Assembly (NCBI RefSeq): GCF_900105005.1
Contig: NZ_LT629748.1
Location: 1,736,001-1,800,000, forward strand
DNA: 64,000 bases
Direction: 5' to 3'
Source of the DNA: Halopseudomonas litoralis
Lineage (GTDB): Bacteria; Pseudomonadota; Gammaproteobacteria; Pseudomonadales; Pseudomonadaceae
The notes under the pieces were generated by a model. That model saw nothing but the letters and a program-made list of their open reading frames with translations, ran no database searches and was not told where the DNA came from. Below, in pieces: positions 39,253 through 46,866 of the stretch. How positions within the stretch are numbered: position 1 is the first letter of the stretch; every line of letters starts with the position of its first letter. Made by a program: the position numbers and the translations under genes.

Positions 39253-39329
39253 CGGCATAACGGCAAAAACCGTCTACATTGATAGATATGTAAGGCATAA
39301 CACTGCTTTGTCTATAAAGGGAGAAGGTC

Positions 39330-40190
39330 ATGCAAGCCATCAAACGCATACTGGTCGTGATCGACCCGACCAGCGAAGAGAGCGTCGCGCTGGTCCGTTC
39401 AAGACTGATTGCTGCCTTCATTGGCGCCGAGCTGCACCTGCTGGTTTGTGAAAACCGTCAGGATTACAAACCCGTGCTGGAAGAGCTCTGTGCAGGGCTG
39501 GAAGCGGCAGGCATCAAAGCAAGCTACACCCAGGCATGGCATTCCAACCTGACCGATACCATTGTGCGTACATTGACGGCAGAAGGCTGTGGCCTGGTTA
39601 TCAAGCAGCACCTGCCGGACAACCCATTGAAAAGAGCCCTGTTGACGCCGGACGACTGGAAGCTGCTGCGCTACTGCCCAGCACCTGTGCTGCTGGCCAA
39701 GAACAGTGCTTCCTGGATGCATGGCGCCGTTCTGGCTGCTGTCGATCTGGGCAACCACGACGACCAGCACCATGTTCTGCATGACACCATCGTCAGCCAT
39801 GCGGCGGATATCGTCGACATGATCAACGGCCAGATGCACCTGATCAGCGCGCATCCGGCCCCCATGCTTTCAGCCGCCAACCCGGTGTATCAGCTGCGTG
39901 AGAACATCGTCAGGATCTACGTCGACAAGGCCGCACGCTATCGTGATCAGTACAACATCAGCGAAGCCAATCTGCATATTGACGAAGGCCCCGCCGATAC
40001 GCTGATTCCCAAGGTGGCCCAGGAGATCGGCGCCAGCGTGACGGTTATCGGCACCGTCGCCCGGACCGGCATCTCCGGAGCGCTTATCGGCAACACAGCG
40101 GAGGTGGTGCTGGACCAACTGAGCGGTGACGTTCTGGTGCTCAAACCGGATGACATGATCGCCCACCTGGAAGACCTGCTGGAGAAATGA
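39330..40190 (+). CDS. Tandem universal stress protein (UspE-like)
   Basis: This 286-residue protein has two Usp domains. The first begins KRILVVIDPTSEESVALVRSRL. The second ends with the nucleotide-binding-type loop GTVARTGISGALIGNTAEVVLDQ and VLVLKP. Tandem Usp proteins in Pseudomonas are commonly induced by low oxygen through Anr, which agrees with the box upstream. AAGGGAG precedes the ATG. The function is stress survival by an unknown biochemical mechanism. Confidence 0.93.
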   Translation: MQAIKRILVVIDPTSEESVALVRSRLIAAFIGAELHLLVCENRQDYKPVLEELCAGLEAAGIKASYTQAWHSNLTDTIVRTLTAEGCGLVIKQHLPDNPLKRALLTPDDWKLLRYCPAPVLLAKNSASWMHGAVLAAVDLGNHDDQHHVLHDTIVSHAADIVDMINGQMHLISAHPAPMLSAANPVYQLRENIVRIYVDKAARYRDQYNISEANLHIDEGPADTLIPKVAQEIGASVTVIGTVARTGISGALIGNTAEVVLDQLSGDVLVLKPDDMIAHLEDLLEK

Positions 40191-40279
40191 CCACGCACGG
40201 CCTGTCGAATACGGCGGGCCGCAATCAGTCATATCGCAGCGCCGTATGACCCGAGACCAAGGTCGCAATATCTCTCGCC

Positions 40280-40308
40280 TTAACTTTACCCGCCTCTTGC
40301 TGTAGAAT
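40280..40308 (+). promoter_or_regulatory. Candidate sigma-70 promoter for acnB
   Basis: TTAACT (40280-40285), a 17-base spacer and TAGAAT (40303-40308) make a good promoter. This gives a leader of about 175 bases before the acnB start. The rest of the 40191-40491 gap holds no gene. Confidence 0.55.
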
Positions 40309-40451
40309 TCTGCCCGCCGTAAGTGCTGTGTACAGGCGTTTGCCCGCAACCCGTATTCTGTTACCCCAGTACACCAGGTTGCCCCCCACCAGATCGGGCC
40401 TGCGCTTGCACCCATCCCTATTTTCGGCATCCTAGGTCCGTGAGGATGACC

Positions 40452-40470
40452 GTTCCGTCACAAACGGAAC
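40452..40470 (+). promoter_or_regulatory. Stem-loop in the acnB leader
   Basis: GTTCCGT and ACGGAAC form a perfect seven-base stem with a five-base loop, ending 21 bases before the GTG start codon. It lacks a T tract, so it is more likely an RNA stability or translation element, or a DNA operator, than a terminator. Confidence 0.45.
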
Positions 40471-40491
40471 AGACTGATGAGGGTAATTATT

Positions 40492-43086
40492 GTGCTTGAA
40501 GCCTATCGCAAACACGTTGAAGAACGCGCCGCACAAGGCGTCGTGCCTCAGCCGCTTAATGCCGAACAAACCGCTGGTCTGGTTGATCTGCTGAAAAACC
40601 CGCCGGCCGGCGAAGAAGAATTCCTGCTTGATCTGCTCGCCAACCGTATTCCGGCGGGTGTGGATGAAGCTGCGTACGTCAAAGCTGCGTTCCTGTCTGC
40701 TGTCGCCAAAGGTGAAGCCACCTCCCCGCTGCTGAACAAGGTTCGTGCTGTCGAACTGCTGGGCACCATGCAGGGCGGCTACAACATTGCCACTCTGGTG
40801 GAGCTGCTGGACAACGAAGAACTGGCGGCCACCGCTGCCGAACAGCTCAAGCACACCCTGCTGATGTTCGACGCCTTCCACGACGTTGCCGAGCGCGCAA
40901 AAAATGGCAACCCGCATGCCAAAGCCGTTCTGCAGTCCTGGGCTGAGGGCGAGTGGTTCACCAACCGCCCAGCCGTTGAAGAAAAGATCAGCCTGACCGT
41001 ATTCAAGGTACCTGGCGAAACCAACACCGACGACCTGTCTCCAGCTCCGGATGCCTGGTCGCGCCCCGACATCCCGCTGCACGCTCTGGCCATGCTGAAA
41101 ATGGCCCGCGAAGGCATCGAGCCGGCCGAGCCCGGTGTGACCGGTCCGCTGCAGCAGATCGAAGCCATGAAAGCCAAGGGTCTGCCGGTTGCCTATGTCG
41201 GCGATGTGGTCGGTACCGGTTCCTCGCGCAAGTCCGCCACCAACTCGGTGCTGTGGTTCTTCGGTGACGACATCCCCAACGTGCCGAACAAGCGCGCCGG
41301 TGGTTTCTGCTTCGGCACCAAGATCGCCCCGATCTTCTACAACACCATGGAAGACGCTGGCGCCCTGCCGATCGAGTTCGACTGCAACGACCTGAACATG
41401 GGCGACGCCATCGACGTCTACCCGTACGAAGGCAAGGTCTGCAAGCACGGCACTGACGAAGTCATCACCACCTTCGAACTGAAGACTCAGGTGTTGCTCG
41501 ACGAAGTACGCGCCGGTGGCCGTATTCCGCTGATCATCGGCCGTGGTCTGACCGAAAAGGCCCGTGCTGAACTGGGTCTCGGCGGTTCCGATCTGTTCCG
41601 CAAGCCTGAAGCGCCTGCCGAAAGCACCAAGGGTTTCACCCTGGCACAGAAGATGGTCGGCAAGGCCTGCGGCGTCGAAGGCGTTCGCCCTGGCACCTAC
41701 TGCGAACCCAAGATGACCACCGTCGGTTCCCAGGACACCACTGGCCCGATGACCCGTGATGAGCTGAAAGACCTGGCTTGCCTGGGCTTCTCCGCTGATC
41801 TGGTCATGCAATCCTTCTGCCACACTGCGGCCTATCCGAAGCCGATCGACGTCAACACCCACCACACCCTGCCCGACTTCATCCACAACCGTGGTGGTGT
41901 TGCGCTGCGTCCTGGCGACGGCATCATCCACAGCTGGCTGAACCGTATGCTGCTGCCCGATACCGTCGGTACCGGTGGCGACTCGCACACCCGTTTCCCG
42001 ATGGGCATTTCCTTCCCGGCCGGTTCCGGTCTGGTTGCCTTCGCCGCAGCTACCGGCGTCATGCCGCTGGACATGCCGGAGTCGGTACTGGTGCGCTTCA
42101 AGGGCAAAATGCAGCCCGGCATCACCCTGCGTGATCTGGTGCATGCGATCCCTTACTACGCGATTCAGAAAGGCCTGCTGACCGTTGAGAAAAAAGGCAA
42201 GAAGAACATCTTCTCCGGCCGTATTCTCGAAATCGAAGGTCTGAACGATCTGACTGTTGAACAGGCTTTCGAGCTGTCCGACGCCTCCGCCGAACGCTCC
42301 GCAGCTGGTTGCACCATCAAGCTGCCGGAAGATGTCATCGCCGAATACCTGAAGTCCAACATCACCCTGCTGCGCTGGATGATCGCTGAAGGCTATGATG
42401 ACGCACGCACCCTGGAGCGCCGCGCTCAGGCCATGGAAGCCTGGCTGGCCAACCCGGAGCTGATGCAAGCTGACGCCGATGCCGAGTACTCGGAGATCAT
42501 CGAAATCGATCTGGCTGAAATCAATGAGCCTATCCTGTGTGCGCCGAACGACCCTGACGACGCTCGTCTGCTGTCCGACGTTGTCGGTCGCAAGATCGAC
42601 GAAGTCTTCATCGGTTCGTGCATGACCAACATCGGTCACTTCCGCGCCGCCGGTAAACTGCTGGAGAAGAACAAGGACGCTCTGCCGACACGTCTGTGGC
42701 TGGCTCCGCCGACCAAGATGGACCAGTGGATGCTCACCGAAGAAGGCTACTACGGCATCTACGGCAAGGCCGGTGCTCGCCTGGAAATGCCCGGCTGCTC
42801 GCTGTGCATGGGTAACCAGGCTCGCATCGCAGCCAAATCGACTGCCGTCTCCACCTCCACACGGAACTTCCCGAACCGTCTGGGTGATGGCGCCGACGTC
42901 TTCCTGGCCTCTGCTGAACTGGCCTCGGTTGCTGCCATCCTTGGCCGCCTGCCGAGCGTTGAGGAATACATGGACTACGCAGCGGATCTCAACAGCATGT
43001 CTGCCGAGGTCTACCGCTACATGAACTTCAACGAAATCGAGTCCTACCAGAAAGCAGCTGCAAGCATTCCGGTGACCGAAATCTGA
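40492..43086 (+). CDS. acnB: Aconitate hydratase B
   Basis: This 864-residue TCA-cycle enzyme contains the 4Fe-4S ligands Cys710 (FIGSCMTN), Cys769 and Cys772 ([11 protein letters not shown]), at the numbering I recall for E. coli AcnB. That agreement supports the GTG at 40492 ([15 protein letters not shown]) over the ATG at 40477, whose first bases supply the GAGGG ribosome-binding site. The N-terminal HEAT-like domain (about 1-160) and swivel domain precede the catalytic core, the AcnB domain order. Codon use is strongly biased, as expected of a highly expressed gene. A clear terminator follows. Confidence 0.97.
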   Translation: MLEAYRKHVEERAAQGVVPQPLNAEQTAGLVDLLKNPPAGEEEFLLDLLANRIPAGVDEAAYVKAAFLSAVAKGEATSPLLNKVRAVELLGTMQGGYNIATLVELLDNEELAATAAEQLKHTLLMFDAFHDVAERAKNGNPHAKAVLQSWAEGEWFTNRPAVEEKISLTVFKVPGETNTDDLSPAPDAWSRPDIPLHALAMLKMAREGIEPAEPGVTGPLQQIEAMKAKGLPVAYVGDVVGTGSSRKSATNSVLWFFGDDIPNVPNKRAGGFCFGTKIAPIFYNTMEDAGALPIEFDCNDLNMGDAIDVYPYEGKVCKHGTDEVITTFELKTQVLLDEVRAGGRIPLIIGRGLTEKARAELGLGGSDLFRKPEAPAESTKGFTLAQKMVGKACGVEGVRPGTYCEPKMTTVGSQDTTGPMTRDELKDLACLGFSADLVMQSFCHTAAYPKPIDVNTHHTLPDFIHNRGGVALRPGDGIIHSWLNRMLLPDTVGTGGDSHTRFPMGISFPAGSGLVAFAAATGVMPLDMPESVLVRFKGKMQPGITLRDLVHAIPYYAIQKGLLTVEKKGKKNIFSGRILEIEGLNDLTVEQAFELSDASAERSAAGCTIKLPEDVIAEYLKSNITLLRWMIAEGYDDARTLERRAQAMEAWLANPELMQADADAEYSEIIEIDLAEINEPILCAPNDPDDARLLSDVVGRKIDEVFIGSCMTNIGHFRAAGKLLEKNKDALPTRLWLAPPTKMDQWMLTEEGYYGIYGKAGARLEMPGCSLCMGNQARIAAKSTAVSTSTRNFPNRLGDGADVFLASAELASVAAILGRLPSVEEYMDYAADLNSMSAEVYRYMNFNEIESYQKAAASIPVTEI

Positions 43087-43105
43087 TTATCCGTAATCAG
43101 TGAAG

Positions 43106-43130
43106 AACCCCGCCTTGTGCGGGGTTTTTT
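43106..43130 (+). terminator. Rho-independent terminator of acnB
   Basis: AACCCCGC-CTTGT-GCGGGGTT forms an eight-base stem followed by TTTT, 20 bases after the stop. A smaller inverted repeat (CTGATTA...TAATCAG, 43083-43100) overlaps the stop codon. Confidence 0.92.
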
Positions 43131-43226
43131 ATGCTCGGGGAAAACAACCGGAACCGGTCGGGCCTGATTCATGTCAAAAACGCTGTACTCGCACTGAAAG
43201 ATGACGCAAACAAGAGGATTGAAGAC

Positions 43227-43445
43227 ATGAAGAAATGGTTAATCGCCGCGTTTTGCATCACCGGCATGTTTGCTCTGGTCGGCTGTTCCAATGATCACCT
43301 TATCCGCACCAGCGACGGACAGATCATCGAAGCAGACGAGAAGCCGGAAATCGATGATGATACCGGTATGATTGAATATGAGGATCACAGTGGGCGGGAA
43401 AACCAGATTCAACAGGAAGACGTGCGGGAGATCAAAGAACGTTAA
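43227..43445 (+). CDS. YgdI/YgdR-family small lipoprotein
   Basis: This is a 72-residue lipoprotein: signal MKKWLIAAFCITGMFALVGC with the acylated Cys at residue 20, then the YgdI/YgdR SH3-like core (IRTSDGQIIEADEKPEIDDD, TGMIEYEDHSGRENQI, IQQEDVREI). The family is widespread, anchored in the envelope and of unknown function. A longer frame from 43131 is an artefact overlapping the acnB terminator; AGAGGAT before the ATG at 43227 supports the shorter form. Confidence 0.9.
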   Translation: MKKWLIAAFCITGMFALVGCSNDHLIRTSDGQIIEADEKPEIDDDTGMIEYEDHSGRENQIQQEDVREIKER

Positions 43446-43456
43446 GGGTGCCACAC

Positions 43457-43478
43457 CCCTGCGGGCAGCCCCGCAGGG
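43457..43478 (+). other. Strong GC-rich stem-loop after the YgdI/YgdR gene
   Basis: CCCTGCGGG-CAGC-CCCGCAGGG is a perfect nine-base stem with a four-base loop, starting 11 bases past the stop. No T run follows, so it may be an mRNA-stabilising hairpin or a weak terminator. Confidence 0.6.
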
Positions 43479-43539
43479 CGCACTTCCATCGCGTGCTCCG
43501 ACGAATGAACATTTCCTCATTGGCGACAAGGTAAGCAAC

Positions 43540-43689
43540 ATGGCAAGAGTACGACGCTCTCGAATGCGTCAGAAATCTCGCAGACGACGAGCACGACGAC
43601 GCACATATCTCCTGTTCCTGGAACGTCAGATCGCTGAATGGCGAGACCGCGGTGTACTGCTGGATCGTTTGCGGCGAAAGAGAAAGTAG
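43540..43689 (+). CDS. Arginine-rich small basic protein (hypothetical)
   Basis: This 49-residue frame starts at an ATG with AAGGT ten bases upstream. About 19 of its residues are Arg, clustered at the N-terminus (MARVRRSRMRQKSRRRRARR) and the C-terminal RLRRKRK. A short amphipathic helix (LLFLERQIAEW) lies between. It precedes the thioredoxin-like gene by 34 bases and lies in the same direction. I do not recognise the family. Composition suggests binding to RNA, DNA or ribosomes. It may be non-coding; the frame is supported only by the site, the context and its own coherent composition. Confidence 0.45.
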   Translation: MARVRRSRMRQKSRRRRARRRTYLLFLERQIAEWRDRGVLLDRLRRKRK

Positions 43690-43723
43690 ATCACCTACGA
43701 CTATCAGGTGGAGAATCAGGAAT

Positions 43724-44050
43724 ATGACCATGAACAGCTCCTACACAGATCAAGAACCACCCCGCGCAGAAATCGACATACTCAAAGGGCCCACGCTGAT
43801 TGAATTTGGTACCGATTGGTGCGGCCACTGCAAAGCCGCGCAACCGCATCTTGCGTCGGCCTTTGATGAGCACCCCGATCTGCGGCATCTGAAAATTGAG
43901 GATGGTCCCGGTCGCCCCTTGGGCCGATCCTTCCGTGTAAAGCTCTGGCCAACGTTGATATTCATGCGTGATGGTGAAGAAGTCGAACGACTGGTGCGTC
44001 CCACAGATGCAGCCTCGATTCGTCAGGCCATGGCCAGAATTGACTCCTGA
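43724..44050 (+). CDS. Thioredoxin-family protein
   Basis: This 108-residue cytoplasmic protein has the active-site motif EFGTDWCGHCKAAQPHL (Cys-Gly-His-Cys at about residues 37-40). The cis-Pro segment is VKLWPTLIFMRDGEEVERLVRP. It lacks a signal peptide, so it probably reduces disulfides in the cytoplasm. The CGHC motif differs from the CGPC of thioredoxin 1. The frame reaches 43652; the ATG at 43724 has GGAG ten bases upstream, and an ATG at 43730 is equally possible. An inverted repeat (TGACTCC...GGAGTCA) surrounds the stop. Confidence 0.88.
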   Translation: MTMNSSYTDQEPPRAEIDILKGPTLIEFGTDWCGHCKAAQPHLASAFDEHPDLRHLKIEDGPGRPLGRSFRVKLWPTLIFMRDGEEVERLVRPTDAASIRQAMARIDS

Positions 44051-44097
44051 AAGGAGTCAGCACGCCACCGCCTGAACTTTCGGCGTATGGAAAGCCA

Positions 44098-44136
44098 TAT
44101 TGAATAAGGGCACAATACCGCTTTGATTATTCAATA
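44098..44136. promoter_or_regulatory. 10-base inverted repeat in the thioesterase promoter
   Basis: TATTGAATAA (44098-44107) and TTATTCAATA (44127-44136) are perfect inverted copies with 19 bases between them, 16 bases ahead of the gene. The left arm contains a TTGAAT -35-like element, and GATTAT at 44125-44130 is a possible -10 at 18-base spacing. This suggests an operator for a dimeric repressor. Confidence 0.5.
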
Positions 44137-44151
44137 AGAACAAGGCATTCC

Positions 44152-44646
44152 ATGACAGATACCGCTCTGCAAGATCTCCTTTCACCCCACGGCGTCTGTT
44201 ACGGCTGCGGTGGCGACAACCCCCATGGGCTACAGATCAAAAGCTTTTGGGATGCCGATGATGTCCATGTAATCGCCCGGCATCTGCCGGAGGCAAAGTA
44301 CTGCGGTTGGCCGGATCTGGTGTATGGCGGTCTGCTCGCCATGCTGGTGGATTGTCATTCCAACTGGACGGCGATGGCCTATCATCTGCGCGCCGAGCAG
44401 GCCGATGGCAAGCAACCGACAGAGATCAATTGCGTTACCGGCGAGCTGGGTATCAAGTACATCAAGCCAACCCCGATGGGTGTGGAGTTGACGCTGCGGG
44501 CCCGGGTGGATGGTCCGCTGGGTCGCAAGAGCCGTATCATCTGTGAGATCTACGCTGGCGATGTGCTGACTGCCATAGGCGACTCGACCTTTGTGCGGGT
44601 AGATGCCGGCAAGCTCGCTGCGCAAGCCCACGCCCGCGAAATCTGA
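44152..44646 (+). CDS. PaaI-like hotdog-fold thioesterase
   Basis: This 164-residue protein has a hotdog domain: CYGCGGDNPHGLQIKSF, then the central helix segment YGGLLAMLVDCHSNWTAMAYHL, then TGELGIKYIKPTPMGVELTLRARV. The N-terminal Cys-x2-Cys and Asn-Pro-x-Gly pattern is found in a PaaI/YiiD-like group of acyl-CoA thioesterases. The catalytic acid is probably the Asp in LVDCHSN. The substrate is unknown. The gene lies alone between the thioredoxin-like gene and the convergent AEC carrier, behind an inverted-repeat promoter. Confidence 0.86.
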   Translation: MTDTALQDLLSPHGVCYGCGGDNPHGLQIKSFWDADDVHVIARHLPEAKYCGWPDLVYGGLLAMLVDCHSNWTAMAYHLRAEQADGKQPTEINCVTGELGIKYIKPTPMGVELTLRARVDGPLGRKSRIICEIYAGDVLTAIGDSTFVRVDAGKLAAQAHAREI

Positions 44647-44665
44647 CAGGAACAGCGGTGGGGTT

Positions 44666-45553
44666 TCACCCCGCCGCCGGCAACCACCAGATCAGCAGCA
44701 GGGGGATCAGCAGGAAGGACAACAGCGTCGAGCAGATAACCAGACTGGCGACAGTTTCCGGTGAGCGATTGGCCTTTACCGCGAACAGATAGTTGAAGAC
44801 TGCCACCGGCATCGCCGACTGCAGCACCAGCACCCCTTGAGCCAGCGGTGGCAGATCCAGCGCCAGGGCTATACCCCAGCCGATGGCGGCGCCGCACAGA
44901 ATACGAAAGCCCCCAAGCAACATGCCCTTCCCCACCTGTTTCGGGCGAATGCTGGCCAGCGACACCCCCAGGGTCAGCAGCATCATCGGAATGCTCATAC
45001 TGCCCAGCAGATCGACGGTGTTGGCAACCCAGCGTGGTAACTGCAGGTCCAGCATCAATACCGCCAGCGCCACGCCCAAGCTGATGATGACCGGGTTGAG
45101 TAGCAATCGCCGCCAGGACTGTGCCGCGCCGGACAGCATCATGCCGACAGTGAAATGCCCCACCGACAACACCACGAAGAAAGCCACAGCCAATGCCAGC
45201 CCCGGTTCACCGAAGGCGTACAGGCTGATCGGCAAGCCCATGTTGCCGGTGTTGGGAAACATGTAGGCCGGTACCAGTACCTTGGGATCGGAGTTGATCG
45301 CCCGGCTCAATACCCAGCCGATCATCGCCATGATGACGCAGATCACCACGCAGGCCAGTGCCATCTGACCGAACACCTGCAGATCCACCTCCGCGCGACT
45401 CAAGGTCGACAGCACCAGGCAAGGCGTACTGACATTGAGCACCAGGCGGGTGACGAACTCGGTGGGATAAGGCTGGCCGGAGCGCGCCCAGCCAAAGCCG
45501 ATACCGGCGACAATCAACACAGGCGCCATTACTGCGAATAGCTCGATGAGCAT
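44666..45553 (-). CDS. AEC-family (auxin efflux carrier-type) transporter
   Basis: This 295-residue membrane protein has ten predicted helices in two halves. Family segments include TPCLVLSTLSRAEVD, FPNTGNMGLPISLYAFGE and SIPMMLLTLGVSLASI, with a C-terminal VLQSAMPVAVFNYLFAVK. Bacterial AEC proteins export or import carboxylates such as malate. The small gene upstream ends 14 bases before its start and is probably co-transcribed. It converges with the thioesterase gene, and a GC hairpin (44655-44677) spans the junction. Confidence 0.9.
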   Translation of the reverse strand: MLIELFAVMAPVLIVAGIGFGWARSGQPYPTEFVTRLVLNVSTPCLVLSTLSRAEVDLQVFGQMALACVVICVIMAMIGWVLSRAINSDPKVLVPAYMFPNTGNMGLPISLYAFGEPGLALAVAFFVVLSVGHFTVGMMLSGAAQSWRRLLLNPVIISLGVALAVLMLDLQLPRWVANTVDLLGSMSIPMMLLTLGVSLASIRPKQVGKGMLLGGFRILCGAAIGWGIALALDLPPLAQGVLVLQSAMPVAVFNYLFAVKANRSPETVASLVICSTLLSFLLIPLLLIWWLPAAG

Positions 45554-45567
45554 TCTGGATCCTTATT

Positions 45568-45846
45568 TCAGCGCGTCGACCGGGCGCGCATGCATTCGTA
45601 ACCACGGCGGGTCAGTAGCAACAGATGCCGGGTACTGGCATAGATCTGTCCCGAGGCCTTGAGGCTGTCGATCAGCTCTGGAAATTCATCGGCTGGTAGA
45701 TAGAAATAATCCACCCCCTCGCTCAGCTCAGCCTCACACGCCTTGAACCAGCGAAAGCTGGTGCCCTTGGATAGCCCATTCAGCTCGTCAAGTTGGCGCA
45801 GGCTCAATGTATCGGAGCCTGCGAAATGAATCGGATCGGGGGTCAT
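45568..45846 (-). CDS. Small ORF6N-like DNA-binding-type protein (hypothetical)
   Basis: This 92-residue protein reads LSLRQLDELNGLSKGTSFRWFKACEAELSEGVDYFYL, a helix-turn-helix-like start. It is followed by ELIDSLKASGQIYASTRHLLLLTRRGYECM. The pattern is reminiscent of the ORF6N/antirepressor N-terminal domain, in which a basic helix and the TRRGY end recur. I know it only as a conserved hypothetical of Pseudomonas. Linked to the AEC carrier, it may regulate it. The resemblance is weak, and no catalytic residues are visible. Confidence 0.6.
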   Translation of the reverse strand: MTPDPIHFAGSDTLSLRQLDELNGLSKGTSFRWFKACEAELSEGVDYFYLPADEFPELIDSLKASGQIYASTRHLLLLTRRGYECMRARSTR

Positions 45847-46046
45847 GCAGGATTTCCGTGAGCCAGATGCCAGAACAGGCCGGCAACCATAGCAGAATTA
45901 CACCCGTTCAGGGGAGCCGGAAGCCCTCGGACTCCGCGCCAGCTGTACCTGAGGTTGCCGCCGTCGCTCCGTTCGACCTGCTATCTTGGTTGGCAGGATG
46001 CGGCACCTGCCGTATTACATTGCCTAATGCTGGGAGGCCTATCCTG

Positions 46047-46766
46047 TTGAGTTCCACTCTCTCGCGCATCATCAAATGGCTGTTGTTTCTGGCGGTCGTC
46101 GCCGGCGCGGTGTTGACTCGACCCTGGGAGTATATTCCACCTGAGTGGCATCCCCTAGAGCCTCTCGCCATCGAGCACCCCATGACGCTGGTAACCAAAT
46201 GGAAACTGGGGCGAATCAAGGATGATCCTCAGCAGTGTCTGGCCGTGCTGGAGGCGGCGCCGGAGGGAGCGATCGATTATCTGGCGCTGGAAGATTATAC
46301 GCCCGTTGCCGGCTGCCCATTGACCAATGTCGTGCGAGTCAGTAATACCGGCGTGCGCTTCAGTTCCACGTTCACCATAACCTGCCCACTGGCGGTGGCC
46401 TGGGTGATGTTCGAGCGCCAGCAACTGCAGCCGCTGGCGCAACAGCATCTCGGCAGCGCCTTGATACAGGTAGATCACTTCGGCAGTTTTGCCTGCCGCA
46501 ATATCTACCATCGTGAAGGCGCGCGCCGCAGTCAGCATGCCACCGCAGGTGCCTTCGATGTCGCAGCTTTTCGCTTCGAGAACGGCCAACAGGTTTCGGT
46601 TCTGAGCCATTGGGCTGATGACGAGGCGCCAGCCAAGTCGGCCTTTCTCAAGGAAACCCATGATGCAGCCTGCGGCTACTTCGGTACCGTGCTCGGCCCG
46701 GACTACAACCAGCCACACGAAAACCATTTCCACTTCGATACCAGTGGTTTCGGCTTCTGTCGCTGA
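46047..46766 (+). CDS. Extensin-family protein (extensin-like C-terminal domain)
   Basis: This 239-residue protein has an N-terminal membrane anchor (about residues 9-25). The domain has CLAVLEAAP, YTPVAGCPLTNVVRV, ITCPLAVAWVMFERQQL and CRNIYHREGARRSQHATAGAFDVAAF, with a zinc-peptidase-like end PHENHFHFD. The His/Asp arrangement resembles LAS-type peptidases (D-Ala-D-Ala carboxypeptidases), suggesting cell-wall hydrolysis. The frame opens at 45807, but a TTG at 46047 with GGGAGG nine bases upstream and directly preceding the anchor is the likely start; the upstream stretch lacks family features. Confidence 0.83.
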   Translation: MSSTLSRIIKWLLFLAVVAGAVLTRPWEYIPPEWHPLEPLAIEHPMTLVTKWKLGRIKDDPQQCLAVLEAAPEGAIDYLALEDYTPVAGCPLTNVVRVSNTGVRFSSTFTITCPLAVAWVMFERQQLQPLAQQHLGSALIQVDHFGSFACRNIYHREGARRSQHATAGAFDVAAFRFENGQQVSVLSHWADDEAPAKSAFLKETHDAACGYFGTVLGPDYNQPHENHFHFDTSGFGFCR

Positions 46767-46866
46767 TGTTGTAGCGATACACTCCGGGCCTGATGGCTTG
46801 ACCTTGCCATGATGGGAAGGTTTAGCCTGCATCTGTATTGAATCCATTCAGGCCAGGAGGCAAACC

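Noticed and set aside
40432..42639. A 735-codon open frame on the minus strand opposite acnB.
   Set aside because: It mirrors acnB codon bias; the translation is low-complexity (Gly/Val/Gln-rich) with no family motif, and acnB itself is certain.
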